Source: Prevotellaceae bacterium UBA1746 (GTDB lineage: Bacteria > Bacteroidota > Bacteroidia > Bacteroidales > Bacteroidaceae). From it: 40,551 bases of DNA. Below the pieces are notes generated by a model, which had not been told where the DNA came from, did no database searches, and was given only the letters and a program-made list of their open reading frames with translations. The stretch lies in contig DCHS01000023.1 in NCBI GenBank assembly GCA_002314875.1, positions 1-40,551 of the forward strand. The letters are read 5' to 3'. Positions within the stretch are counted from its first letter, which is position 1, and each line of letters opens with the position of its first letter. This document shows, piece by piece, positions 26,301 to 33,460 of this stretch. Position numbers and translations under genes: made by a program.

Positions 26301-26407
26301 TGCTGAACGACATAGAAGTCGTTTTCAATGGGGGATGATGCTGCCCATGCTGTTGCGTAGCCGCCACATGCAAGGATCAGACTAACGGACATAAGTCGTT
26401 TAATCAT
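23366..26407 (-). CDS. SusC/RagA-family TonB-dependent outer-membrane transporter
   Basis: A 1013-residue SusC-type transporter. A signal peptide (about 1-23) precedes a carboxypeptidase-regulatory-like domain (about 38-110, GIVTDANGEPLAGASVLVKG), a TonB-box-like EAVVVGYG (118-125) and a plug domain (GVTAIQNSGAPGSQNASI, VIVDGVPGSMNNIDPQDIES, SVLKDAASSAIYG). The long beta-barrel ends in FGIKVSF, with the C-terminal aromatic residue typical of outer-membrane proteins. It imports an unknown ligand with its SusD partner, powered through TonB-ExbBD. No SusR, hybrid two-component or ECF sigma/anti-sigma gene is next to it; a WYL regulator lies beyond it at 26704. Confidence 0.95.
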   Translation of the reverse strand: MIKRLMSVSLILACGGYATAWAASSPIENDFYVVQQNQVCNGIVTDANGEPLAGASVLVKGSKNQGTITDNQGRFSLKGVNQGATLRVSYIGYVTNDVKWEGGEISIPLTESATNLDEAVVVGYGVQKKANLTGSVSSLKAEQIASRPVSSVSAAMAGTMPGVTAIQNSGAPGSQNASITVRGKNTINSASPLVIVDGVPGSMNNIDPQDIESVSVLKDAASSAIYGVQAASGVILITTKKGKKGDKPTVNYSGNVSVVNPVARLNFLGSADYARLYNEAQLNDNASATPKYSDEDIRLFENGSDPIGHPNTDWYAETFKSAAIETQHNVNITGGSANTTYMASVGYTFQDGLSKNLDYERFNGRMNLESKVNRWLTAGLNASGYRGIKEDGYEQYASLLQYSNRINPTNPVYNADGSYNYAGLQNPVALMDLDTGTTRTTDNQLHATGFVKFDIIDGLSVKGVASVRHDTQEYYRFLKTYSYGNEVSSAAVGTRSGSRNLYDWNWYTTQVLVNYDKSFGKHNVNALAGAEQVLYQYKYTTVSRNGGGSNDLDQVLNTLDSSSQKNTDGGNETARQSYFGRVQYNWNSRYLAEVNLRADASSRFPKDNRWGIFPAVSLGWRVSEEAFIKDNLTWVDNLKVRLGWGKTGNEEISEIYPAVATYAYGQAILGEGLYTTAYESRYVNSNLEWATVTNYEFGLEGSVLGNKLSFEFNAYKKLTEGMLLNLPIQGVIGMSAPAQNAGKVKNTGFDVLISHQNRIGDWSYGASLNFNYNHNEILEMCGTEGADPNDSKMWFLEGEAIGTYYGYKANGLFTTQEELDNYPKRTGKEQLGDIKYVDIDGNGKIDSNDRTVIGKNFPSWTGGLNLNVGWKGLELSMLWQGAFDVDCYYTGEASYAFFNSGKVLERHLDRFHPTNNPTGTFPRLSLSSQINYQTNSYWLEDNSYVRLKNITLGYTIPTDKVKKLGVSSLRLFLSGENLLTFSHLDGIDPEFPTGRGAAYGNVKKGTFGIKVSF

Positions 26408-26521
26408 ACCTTTTTGATTTTAGGGATTAATAAATATAAGAATTAAAAGTATAGACTGATATTCTTTCTATCACGCCGAGTCTGCGCGTGCATTTCGCGC
26501 GCATATCGCGAATTATGCATG

Positions 26522-26552
26522 CAAAGTTATTAAAGAAATTTAAATTGAACAA
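26522..26552 (-). promoter_or_regulatory. SusC promoter
   Basis: On the minus strand TTG (26550-26552) and TAACTTTG (26522-26529) are 20 nt apart, giving a good Bacteroidetes promoter. The leader to the ATG at 26407 is about 105-110 nt and contains a run of alternating GC-rich motifs (GCGCGTGCA, CGCGCGCAT, TCGCGA, ATGCAT) near 26475-26520, which could fold. Confidence 0.7.
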
Positions 26553-26653
26553 GGATTTAGCAAAAAAGTGTGTTTATTTTGGGTAAAAATATTCTTTTTT
26601 TTTTTAAAAAGAAGCAAAAATGATAATAAAAAATATACAATAAATAAACACAA

Positions 26654-26685
26654 AACCACCCGGAACACGACGGAACCGGGTGGTT
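26654..26685 (-). terminator. Terminator of the WYL regulator gene
   Basis: AACCACCCGG (26654-26663) pairs with CCGGGTGGTT (26676-26685) across a 12-nt loop. On the minus strand it is followed by TTTGTGTTTATTTA. It lies 18 nt beyond the WYL gene stop codon. Confidence 0.75.
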
Positions 26686-26703
26686 GTTATAAGCTATTAG
26701 AAA

Positions 26704-27630
26704 TTACTCGTACATCTTCAAGGTATCCTGCGCCATCTGCCTGATGCGGGCAGCGAGGGAATCTGGATGGAGAACTTTCAGGTGATTGGAAAGGCCGAGA
26801 ACATGGCCGCAGAAGTCTATGGTAGGACGAAGATGATATTCGAAATCCGCATAGTTTTCACCCTGACCTATCTGCTGCTGGCTGGCATGCAACGGAAGGT
26901 CGCGAAGATAGTAACGCTGGGAACCATAGGCGCGGATGACAATGCGCTCAACGGGGGTTCCATCGCCAACAACGACACCGAAACTCTCCCTGAAGAATAT
27001 CTGGGCATCAAAATCATCACGAACTTCGAATTTCACCGTTGTCAGTTCCATTTCCTGGATGCGGTCAAACGAGAAGACGCCGAAATAGTCGTGCTCCTCT
27101 TTCTCGGGAGTTGCATCGCGGTGGAAATGAGCGAGAACATACCAGCGCTGGTTGAAGAGCTTCAGGCAGTAGGGTTCGAAATCCACGCTGGTAATCTTAT
27201 CACACTCATATCGGCGATACTTCACAGCCACGCGGACCTTCTGCTTCATCGCCTCGATGAACATGGGCAGGTAGTCATCGCTGTGAACAGGCTGCAGGAG
27301 AATGCGGTCGTGGAGAATCTTGCTCTCGGAGATGATATCATTGACGGTCATCGTCGACAGCATCCAGTTCTGGACGGTTTCCTCCTGCAGGACATGACTG
27401 TTGCCAATGTAATATTTGTAACCGTTCTTCCGGTCGCAGTCGATATAGATGCCGAAAATGTCGCGGATGGCATCTTTGTGGCGGTTGAAGGTTGAACGGG
27501 CAAGGTCCACACCCTCACTCATCTCTGTCATGAGCCATTTCTCCTGGATTTCAGCAAATGTTATGCGCCTGGCTCGTTTTATGGTATTCACAAGCCAGAT
27601 GTATTCCTTAAAAAGCGATGGTGCTGTCAT
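26704..27630 (-). CDS. WYL-domain transcriptional regulator
   Basis: A 308-residue protein counted from the ATG at 27630; an upstream in-frame TTG at 27645 would add five residues and is a worse start. The N-terminal part (about 1-75) is a helix-turn-helix region (RRITFAEIQEKWLM, RSTFNRHKDAIRDIF). The WYL domain (about 130-230) includes FNQRWYVLAHFHR, and a WCX-like C-terminal region follows. WYL proteins bind ligands or nucleic acid and regulate DNA-damage, phage-defence or metabolic genes. Its targets are unknown. It is divergent from the small gene at 27793. Confidence 0.87.
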   Translation of the reverse strand: MTAPSLFKEYIWLVNTIKRARRITFAEIQEKWLMTEMSEGVDLARSTFNRHKDAIRDIFGIYIDCDRKNGYKYYIGNSHVLQEETVQNWMLSTMTVNDIISESKILHDRILLQPVHSDDYLPMFIEAMKQKVRVAVKYRRYECDKITSVDFEPYCLKLFNQRWYVLAHFHRDATPEKEEHDYFGVFSFDRIQEMELTTVKFEVRDDFDAQIFFRESFGVVVGDGTPVERIVIRAYGSQRYYLRDLPLHASQQQIGQGENYADFEYHLRPTIDFCGHVLGLSNHLKVLHPDSLAARIRQMAQDTLKMYE

Positions 27631-27672
27631 AATCTGTATCCTCAACTATTAATTTTATCAACAATGTAATTG

Positions 27673-27702
27673 CAAAAGTAGCGCATTCTTCTGAAATGAC
27701 AA
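27673..27702 (-). promoter_or_regulatory. WYL regulator promoter
   Basis: On the minus strand TTG (27700-27702) and TACTTTTG (27673-27680) are 19 nt apart. The predicted start of transcription is about 35 nt before the ATG at 27630. Confidence 0.7.
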
Positions 27703-27764
27703 CATTTTTTCTCATCTTTTTTCAACTACTACAATAAATTGTAGGTTATTCCATACAAAATGAT

Positions 27765-27772
27765 TAACTTTG
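27765..27772 (+). promoter_or_regulatory. -7 element of the rightward gene block
   Basis: TAACTTTG is a full -7 match 21-30 nt before the first start codon. A TTG at 27739-27741 is 23 nt upstream, slightly far. The bases after it read CGCGG, as also seen after the minus-strand -7 element near 21620. Confidence 0.5.
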
Positions 27773-27792
27773 CGCGGTAAAATACAACAATA

Positions 27793-28032
27793 ATGCCTAT
27801 TATGAAAAGTTTATTGATAAAAGATACAACCGTCAGCGAACGCGCACAGATTGTCCGCGAGGCGCTCGGCTGCGACAGCGACTGCGAGGGCGTTGACCTC
27901 TCTGATATGTATGACGACTATATCTATGGTCTGAAGGAATTGGCAGATATCAATCGCGAATTCTCTGAGAAACATGCCGGTGCCGTTGTCGCCGGTGAAC
28001 TGACGAAGCCAAGTGGATGCGCACTGCACTAA
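27793..28032 (+). CDS. Small conserved Bacteroidales protein (79 aa)
   Basis: A 79-residue soluble, acidic protein, starting at 27793 or at the second ATG at 27802 (MKSLLIKDTT). The core ERAQIVREALGCD, CEGVDLSDMYDDYIYG and Cys residues near 28 and 32 are recognisable as a small conserved hypothetical family of this order. No function is known to me. It is the first gene of the rightward block, divergent from the WYL regulator. Confidence 0.7.
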   Translation: MPIMKSLLIKDTTVSERAQIVREALGCDSDCEGVDLSDMYDDYIYGLKELADINREFSEKHAGAVVAGELTKPSGCALH

Positions 28033-28085
28033 ACCACATCGGCCATACACTATTATTTGGATAAAAAATATCGAGGACTCTTCAA

Positions 28086-28520
28086 ATGGCTCTCCTTATC
28101 CTACATAGAAAACAGTGGTTCAAACTGACACTGCCTTATTGGGTGTTCATCAACGGACAGCCGGTGGGAATCATGCAAAGTAAGGAAGTGAGCCTGCAAA
28201 TTCCAGAGGGCCAATACGAACTGTGTATCAGGATTTTATTCCGGTTCTTCAAATGGCAGTTCCATATCGGCGGCAGCAAGAAGATATACCTTCAGGACGA
28301 TGAGCATCTTCACCTCCATATCACCGACAAGGAACGCTGGTGGAACATCCTCTTCGATATTGACCTTGTGCTGTGGCTGGCAAAACTATTCTTTGAACTC
28401 CCCTATCCTTGGAACATTATCTATGAAGTCGTTTCCAACGGATTCTTTGTCATTTGGATCGCAAGAATCTGGCTGATCCGCGACCGGTATTTCCTCCTCA
28501 AGGAAGAACAAGAACATTGA
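28086..28520 (+). CDS. Uncharacterised protein with a C-terminal hydrophobic region (144 aa)
   Basis: A 144-residue protein. The first two thirds look like a beta-rich soluble domain (PYWVFINGQPVGIMQSKEVS, LQIPEGQYELCIR), followed by one or two hydrophobic segments (DIDLVLWLAKLFFELPYP and IIYEVVSNGFFVIWIARIWL) near the C-terminus, which suggest membrane anchoring. No family recognised. The next gene starts 12 nt later, so they are co-transcribed. Confidence 0.65.
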   Translation: MALLILHRKQWFKLTLPYWVFINGQPVGIMQSKEVSLQIPEGQYELCIRILFRFFKWQFHIGGSKKIYLQDDEHLHLHITDKERWWNILFDIDLVLWLAKLFFELPYPWNIIYEVVSNGFFVIWIARIWLIRDRYFLLKEEQEH

Positions 28521-28532
28521 AAATTGATAAAT

Positions 28533-28937
28533 ATGGAAGACTGGAAAAGTGCTCTCGCGGCTCTCGGAGCCAGTGAGGAAATCAATGATAAGCCTGAAAA
28601 GAAGGACATCGACCGAAAGAAGCGTGTTGGCGTGGTTTATTCCACAAATTCTGACTTTGAATACGCCGACGACACCGAGGAGGAATGCCCCACTCTGCCC
28701 AAGAACCAGCAGAAACTGCGTTTGAACATGGAACGTGCCGGACGAGGCGGAAAGACCGTCACCCTCGTCAAGGGTTTTGTAGGAACGGAGGAGGATATCC
28801 TTGCGCTCTGCAAACTCCTGAAGCAGAAGTGCGGCGTCGGCGGTTCCGTCAAGGAAGGTGAAATCATCATCCAGGGCGATCACCGTCAACGACTGGTTGA
28901 AATTCTCAGGAAAGAAGGCTATTCACAAACAAAATAA
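28533..28937 (+). CDS. SUI1/YciH-family translation initiation factor-like protein
   Basis: A 134-residue protein counted from ATG 28533 (an in-frame TTG at 28524 adds only three residues). A charged N-terminal arm with DKPEKKDIDRKKRVGVVYST precedes a SUI1/eIF1-like domain (about 60-134): GRGGKTVTLVKGFVG, LCKLLKQKCGVGGSVKEGEI and IQGDHRQRLVEILRKEGY. Bacterial YciH-type proteins may act in start-site fidelity during stress. It ends 5 nt before the next gene. Confidence 0.88.
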   Translation: MEDWKSALAALGASEEINDKPEKKDIDRKKRVGVVYSTNSDFEYADDTEEECPTLPKNQQKLRLNMERAGRGGKTVTLVKGFVGTEEDILALCKLLKQKCGVGGSVKEGEIIIQGDHRQRLVEILRKEGYSQTK

Positions 28938-28942
28938 GGATT

Positions 28943-29803
28943 ATGAAGAAGATGCTGATAACGGGTGCAAGCGGATTCTTGGGAAGCCGTCTGGCATTGT
29001 ATTTCAAGGACAAATATGAACTGCTTCTCCCCACCCATAGTGAACTGAATGTCAGCCGCGAAGAAGCGGTGATGGCTTATCTGACGGAACATCAGCCCGA
29101 CATCGTCATCCATTGTGCAGCACTGAGCAACACCTGGTACTGCGAGCAGCATCCCGAAGACTCCCACAAGGTGAATGTCCAGGGAACGGTAAAACTGGCA
29201 AAGGCCTGCAAACAGACGGGCGCGAAACTCATCTTCATGTCCAGCGACCAGGTCTATAATGGCACGCCTCTCCTCGGTCCCCTCAAAGAGAATGAGGTCT
29301 TCCAGCCCGTCAACTATTATGGCCAGCACAAACTGGAGGCTGAACAGCGGGCACTGAGGAACAATCCCGATTGTGTCGGTCTGCGCCTCACCTGGATGTA
29401 TGACCTTCCGGACAGTCCTTTAAAACTTAACACCAACATCTTGGTGAATCTGAAAAAGGCTTCCGACGAAGGCACTGTCGTCAAGGCCGCTACGCATGAA
29501 TATCGTGGTGTGACGAATGTTTGGGAGGTTGTCCGCAATATGGAGAAAGTCATCAATCTTCCCGGTGGCATCTACAACTACGGAAGTGGCAACACCTTAA
29601 TTAGCCATAAGCTCTTCCTCGAAGCTGCCCGTCTTTTGGAATTAAACGACGCTTCATCATGGATATTACCCGATGAGGACCGTTTTGCCGACCAACCCCG
29701 TAACCTGACGATGGACTGTTCCCTCATCGAGGAATACGGCATTCATTTCCTCGATAGCGTCAAGGGAATGGAGGAAGCCCTCGCCCACCCTTACAGATAT
29801 TAG
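28943..29803 (+). CDS. RmlD-like NAD(P)-dependent sugar-nucleotide reductase
   Basis: A 286-residue extended short-chain dehydrogenase/reductase. The nucleotide-binding motif is TGASGFLGSRL (8-18), with DIVIHCAALSNTW and SSDQVYNG following, and the catalytic Tyr-Lys in NYYGQHKLEAEQ (YxxxK). It resembles dTDP-4-dehydrorhamnose reductase (RmlD_sub_bind) proteins, but no other rhamnose genes are nearby, so the exact substrate is open. Confidence 0.82.
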   Translation: MKKMLITGASGFLGSRLALYFKDKYELLLPTHSELNVSREEAVMAYLTEHQPDIVIHCAALSNTWYCEQHPEDSHKVNVQGTVKLAKACKQTGAKLIFMSSDQVYNGTPLLGPLKENEVFQPVNYYGQHKLEAEQRALRNNPDCVGLRLTWMYDLPDSPLKLNTNILVNLKKASDEGTVVKAATHEYRGVTNVWEVVRNMEKVINLPGGIYNYGSGNTLISHKLFLEAARLLELNDASSWILPDEDRFADQPRNLTMDCSLIEEYGIHFLDSVKGMEEALAHPYRY

Positions 29804-29834
29804 GACAGGCAACTTGTCACATATTTGATAAAAA

Positions 29835-29866
29835 TTTGGTCATCCTCATAGATTATCGTATTTTTG
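29835..29866 (+). promoter_or_regulatory. Promoter of the first flavin reductase gene
   Basis: TTTG (29835-29838) and TATTTTTG (29859-29866), 20 nt apart, match the Bacteroidetes promoter very well and lie 26 nt upstream of the ATG at 29893. Confidence 0.75.
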
Positions 29867-29892
29867 CAGACTCAATATTAACAACCTACAAT

Positions 29893-30456
29893 ATGAAAAG
29901 TTTTGGACCAAAGGCATGGGTGCTTCCCCAGCCGGTGCTGATCATCGGCACATATAATAATAATGGTGTTGCAAATGCCATGAATGCTGCCTGGGGCGGC
30001 CAATGGGATATGCATGAAATCATCATCTCCATGGGAAGCCACCAGACAACGGAGAACCTCGCTATCAACAGCGAATTTACCGTTGCCTTTGCCACCGCTG
30101 AAACCATGGTGGCTTCGGATTTCGTCGGCATCGTTTCTCAAAAGAACGACCCTGAAAAGATGGAAAAGACAGGCTGGAAGGCCGAAAAGGCCCCCAATGT
30201 CAATGCGCCTGTCTTTGATGTTTTCCCGATGACACTCGAATGTCGTATCAAGGAGAAGATCGACGAAAGCGAGACGGGCTATTACCTCGTTGCAGAAATC
30301 GTCAATGTGCTCTGTAAGGAGGAATATCTTGCGGAAGATGGCAAACCCGCCGTCGAAAAGATGAACCTCATCACCTTCGACCCCTGCCATCACGGCTACA
30401 TCCAGCTCGGAACCCGTGTCGGCAATGCCTTCGCCGACGGTAAGAACTTGAAATAA
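29893..30456 (+). CDS. Flavin reductase family protein
   Basis: A 187-residue FMN-binding flavin-reductase-like protein; ATG 29893 fits the promoter at 29835-29866, while an upstream in-frame start would lie inside it. Family signatures are KAWVLPQPVLIIGTYNNNG, ANAMNAAWGGQWD, GSHQTTENLAINSEFTV and FPMTLECRI. Such proteins bind FMN in a split-barrel fold and reduce free flavin or act as oxidoreductases. It starts a transcription unit and the AlkZ-like gene follows 5 nt later, so they are co-expressed. Confidence 0.87.
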   Translation: MKSFGPKAWVLPQPVLIIGTYNNNGVANAMNAAWGGQWDMHEIIISMGSHQTTENLAINSEFTVAFATAETMVASDFVGIVSQKNDPEKMEKTGWKAEKAPNVNAPVFDVFPMTLECRIKEKIDESETGYYLVAEIVNVLCKEEYLAEDGKPAVEKMNLITFDPCHHGYIQLGTRVGNAFADGKNLK

Positions 30457-30461
30457 CAACG

Positions 30462-31499
30462 ATGAATCCAATCGCCATACGACTTTTGAACCAACAGCTC
30501 ATTGCGCCGCAATTCTCCAAACCGGAGGAGGTGGTGGCTCATTTCGGTGCGATGCAGGCACAGGAATACCGCATGATGCGATGGGCCGTGGAGATGCGTA
30601 CCAAGCGACCATCGATGAAGGCTTTCACCAAGGCGTTCAACGAGGGTAGAATTGTGCGGCTCCATCTGCTCCGGGGAACATGGCAATTGGTCGCTGCCGA
30701 AGACTATTGGTGGATGCTCGATCTCTGCGCTCCCAAAGCCAGGCAGGTCATCAACGGCTGGATGAGCAGCAACAAGATTTCCATACCCGATGACGAGCTT
30801 TTCCAAATCCGCGAAATCATGGTCGCTGCTGCTGAAGTAAAAGGCAGCGTGATCAAGGAAGATATCGAAGAGGCGCTGGCAGAAAAAGGTATCGTAATGG
30901 ACAATCACCGCCTGTCCTATCATATCCGATTCGCTGAATTAGATGGTGTTTTCTGTAGTGGAGAACTACTTCCGATGAAAGCCAGTTATTCTCTATCTGT
31001 CAATAAGATAAAGAAAACTGATTCGATAGACCGAAACGAGGCGCTCATGCTCCTTACCCAGAAATACTTCCAGAGTCACCAGCCGGCTACATTTGAAGAT
31101 TTCGTCTGGTGGTCTGGCATGGGTGTTGGCGATTGCCGCAAGGGAATGGAACTCTTAGGCAACCGCATCCACAAGGAAAAATATCAAGGACGAGAATTCT
31201 ATCTTTTGGACGGTTGCCGCACGCGAGGATTCCGCAAGGGAGACTATCTGCTGCTTCCTCCTTACGACGAATATCTCATCGGCTACAAAAGCCGTGATGT
31301 CGTCCTCGATCCCGACCATAAACACCATGCCCACAACAACTCCGGCATCTTCCAGCCCGTCATCGCCTACGACGGCAGAATCTGCGGTAACTGGAGTCCT
31401 TTCAAAAGCAATCCCGACGTCAGCTTCTTCGAGGACGGCCACTCTCCCACCGCCCTCGGAAAACCCTGGGACGGCTATATCAGAATGCAAAACAAATAA
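30462..31499 (+). CDS. AlkZ/YcaQ-like DNA glycosylase (HTH_42 family)
   Basis: A 345-residue winged-helix protein of the HTH_42/AlkZ family. The catalytic QxQ motif is seen as Q32-A-Q34 in HFGAMQAQEYRMM. Other family blocks are HLLRGTWQLVAAEDYWW, LPPYDEYLIGYKSR and the late RICGNWSP. AlkZ (YcfK/YcaQ) proteins remove alkylated bases or unhook interstrand crosslinks. Substrate range here is unknown. It is the second gene of the flavin-reductase unit. Confidence 0.85.
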   Translation: MNPIAIRLLNQQLIAPQFSKPEEVVAHFGAMQAQEYRMMRWAVEMRTKRPSMKAFTKAFNEGRIVRLHLLRGTWQLVAAEDYWWMLDLCAPKARQVINGWMSSNKISIPDDELFQIREIMVAAAEVKGSVIKEDIEEALAEKGIVMDNHRLSYHIRFAELDGVFCSGELLPMKASYSLSVNKIKKTDSIDRNEALMLLTQKYFQSHQPATFEDFVWWSGMGVGDCRKGMELLGNRIHKEKYQGREFYLLDGCRTRGFRKGDYLLLPPYDEYLIGYKSRDVVLDPDHKHHAHNNSGIFQPVIAYDGRICGNWSPFKSNPDVSFFEDGHSPTALGKPWDGYIRMQNK

Positions 31500-31574
31500 A
31501 ACCAGAATAAACCCAAAATTGGTGAAATCACAGAATTCCGCCTTATACATTTTTAAACAATTACAAAAACTATT

Positions 31575-32087
31575 ATGACAAAGAAAGATATCTCTGTTCT
31601 CGCCAGTGAGAACGCATTTGAATTGATTGGCAAGGAATGGATGCTGGTAACCGCAGGTACCCAGGATAATTTTAACACCATGACCGCTTCATGGGGTGGC
31701 ATCGGCTGGCTGTGGAACAAACCCGTTGCCTTCATCTTCATCCGTCCTGAACGCTATACCCACGGTTTCATTGAGGCCAATGACCGCCTCACCCTCTCCT
31801 TCTACGGCGAGGACTACCGCAAAGCCCTCCAGATTTGCGGCAGCAAATCAGGAAGAGACATCAACAAGGTGGAAGCAACCGGTCTTACCCCCGAAGTTCT
31901 CGAAACAGGCACGATGACCTTCGCAGAGGCCCGTATGACCCTCGACTGCCGCAAACTCTTCAAGTCCTCCATGGAAGCAGAAAACTTCCTCGACAAGGCC
32001 GTCCTCGAACGCTGGTACAACGATCAGCCCGGCGGCGGCCTCCACGACATCTACGTCGTAGAGATTGAAGGTCTTTATACCAAATAA
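31575..32087 (+). CDS. Second flavin reductase family protein
   Basis: A 170-residue split-barrel flavin reductase-like protein with WMLVTAGTQDNFNTMTASWG, PVAFIFIRPERYTHGFIEA and LTLSFYGEDYRKALQICG typical of FMN-binding flavin reductases. It differs from the protein encoded at 29893 in length and motifs, so it is a paralogue rather than a duplicate. It lies 75 nt after the AlkZ-like gene. Confidence 0.87.
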   Translation: MTKKDISVLASENAFELIGKEWMLVTAGTQDNFNTMTASWGGIGWLWNKPVAFIFIRPERYTHGFIEANDRLTLSFYGEDYRKALQICGSKSGRDINKVEATGLTPEVLETGTMTFAEARMTLDCRKLFKSSMEAENFLDKAVLERWYNDQPGGGLHDIYVVEIEGLYTK

Positions 32088-32100
32088 TAAGGATTATTCC

Positions 32101-32151
32101 ATGACTCCACTTCAAGAACGGTTGTTCGAACTTCAGGATAAGATCAAATAG
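32101..32151 (+). pseudogene. Possible fossil of an AlkD-type DNA alkylation repair gene
   Basis: A 16-codon frame, MTPLQERLFELQDKIK then TAG, starts 13 nt after the flavin reductase stop codon with a plausible ribosome site. The opening LQ.RLFELQDK strongly recalls the start of Bacteroidales AlkD-like DNA alkylation repair proteins, of which nothing else remains here. It may be a deletion remnant; chance resemblance in so short a frame cannot be excluded. Confidence 0.35.
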
Positions 32152-32175
32152 ACTAGCAAAAAAGAAGATTGTAAA

Positions 32176-32451
32176 ATGACCTTGACAGAAACCTTTATCA
32201 TCTACCTCCTGGCCATCAACCTCATCACCTTCATTGTCTATGGTGTTGATAAGTGGAAAGCGGCAAAACACCGCTGGCGCATCTCCGAAGCCACTCTCCT
32301 CCTTCTTGCTGTCGTCGGCGGCAGTATCGGAGCTTTGTGCGGCATGAGGGTTTGGCACCATAAGACGATGCATAAGAAGTTCATCATCGGTGTTCCGTTG
32401 ATCCTTCTGTTGCAAGTCGCTGCCCTCATCTATTTTATGAAGAACTGCTAA
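32176..32451 (+). CDS. DUF1294 membrane protein
   Basis: A 91-residue integral membrane protein with about three hydrophobic helices (IIYLLAINLITFIVYGVD, LLLLAVVGGSIGALCGMRVW and FIIGVPLILLLQVAALIYF) and the family motif VDKWKAAKHRWRISEATLL and HHKTMHKKF. This is the DUF1294 family; its function is unknown. Confidence 0.9.
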   Translation: MTLTETFIIYLLAINLITFIVYGVDKWKAAKHRWRISEATLLLLAVVGGSIGALCGMRVWHHKTMHKKFIIGVPLILLLQVAALIYFMKNC

Positions 32452-32481
32452 GTTCCAGCAGAAACAATTATTTTTCAGATT

Positions 32482-32997
32482 ATGCGAAAAGTATCAAGAG
32501 AGATGCCTGCTGACTGGGCATTGGAAGTGATGCGCAAGGCTCCTTATATAACAGTAAGCTTCACGCGTCCTGACGGAACGGCATACGGCGTACCTTTGTC
32601 CCTGGCGTCCAAGGATGACGAGACCTGGTATTTCCACTGTGCATTGGAAGGCGACAAACTGGAGGCACTGAAAGTTCATCCTGAAGTCTGTCTCTCGGCA
32701 GTCACGAAATGTGCTCCCACGGTAGGTCCCAAGGACGGATCCTTTACCTTGCAGTTCAAATCCGCCATCGCTTTCGGAAAAGCCGTGATTGTGGAGGACG
32801 AAAGCGAAAAGCGGGAGGCCCTGCGTTTGATCTGCGAACGTTTCCTCCCCCAGCATATGGAGGCTTTTGATGCTTCCGTCACAAGAAGTCTCGGCCGTAC
32901 CGCCGTTGTCCGCATCACCCTCTCTTCTCCCCCCGCAGGAAAGCGGAAGCAATATGACAACCAGGGAGACGAAATGAAATACGGCCGAATGGAATAA
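32482..32997 (+). CDS. Pyridoxamine 5'-phosphate oxidase-like FMN-binding protein
   Basis: A 171-residue PNPOx-like split-barrel protein of the NimA-type group: PYITVSFTRPDGTAYGVPLSL, WYFHCALEGDKLEAL and HPEVCLSAV are typical. Such proteins bind FMN; NimA members reduce 5-nitroimidazoles, but that activity is not shown for this member. A third FMN-type split-barrel protein within 3.1 kb. Confidence 0.85.
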   Translation: MRKVSREMPADWALEVMRKAPYITVSFTRPDGTAYGVPLSLASKDDETWYFHCALEGDKLEALKVHPEVCLSAVTKCAPTVGPKDGSFTLQFKSAIAFGKAVIVEDESEKREALRLICERFLPQHMEAFDASVTRSLGRTAVVRITLSSPPAGKRKQYDNQGDEMKYGRME

Positions 32998-33019
32998 ACA
33001 TAAAATCAAATAATTACCC

Positions 33020-33406
33020 ATGATAAGAAATATCGTTTTAGGAACCTTGCTACTGTGCAGCACCAGTGTTTTTGCACAGCAGAAATCTTCTTCGGAAGTG
33101 ATGACAAAGAGCAAGGGAACATACACCATCAATACTACGACTTTGTGCAATAAGGTGGGCTTCAAAGGTACTACTCCCCTGATTGTCACCGTTAAGAAAG
33201 ACAAAATCGTTGAAGTGAAGGCCCTTCCCAATCACGAGTCTCCCAATTACTTCAATCAAGTCAAAAAGGTGATGCTGAAGGCCTACGAAGGCATGAAGTT
33301 CGAGAAATACAATAAAGTCGACTGTGTCACCGGTGCTACGATGAGTAGTAAGGCCGTTCAGGCAAATATGGCCGAGGCTCTCAAATATTACAAGAAAAAC
33401 AAGTAA
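33020..33406 (+). CDS. Secreted FMN-binding domain protein with a flavinylation site
   Basis: A 128-residue secreted protein with a signal peptide (1-19, VFA before Gln) and a single FMN-binding (NqrC/RnfG-like) domain. The motif DCVTGATMSS (residues 101-110) matches the Ftp/ApbE flavinylation signal, in which FMN is attached covalently to the last threonine, here Thr107. Such domains carry electrons outside the cytoplasm. No apbE, NQR or reductase partner is in the window, so its electron donor is not known. Confidence 0.87.
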   Translation: MIRNIVLGTLLLCSTSVFAQQKSSSEVMTKSKGTYTINTTTLCNKVGFKGTTPLIVTVKKDKIVEVKALPNHESPNYFNQVKKVMLKAYEGMKFEKYNKVDCVTGATMSSKAVQANMAEALKYYKKNK

Positions 33407-33460
33407 TTCCGTTCAGGAAACACGATTCCGTCTGTTTTCTCGCTAAATAGTCCAACAAGT

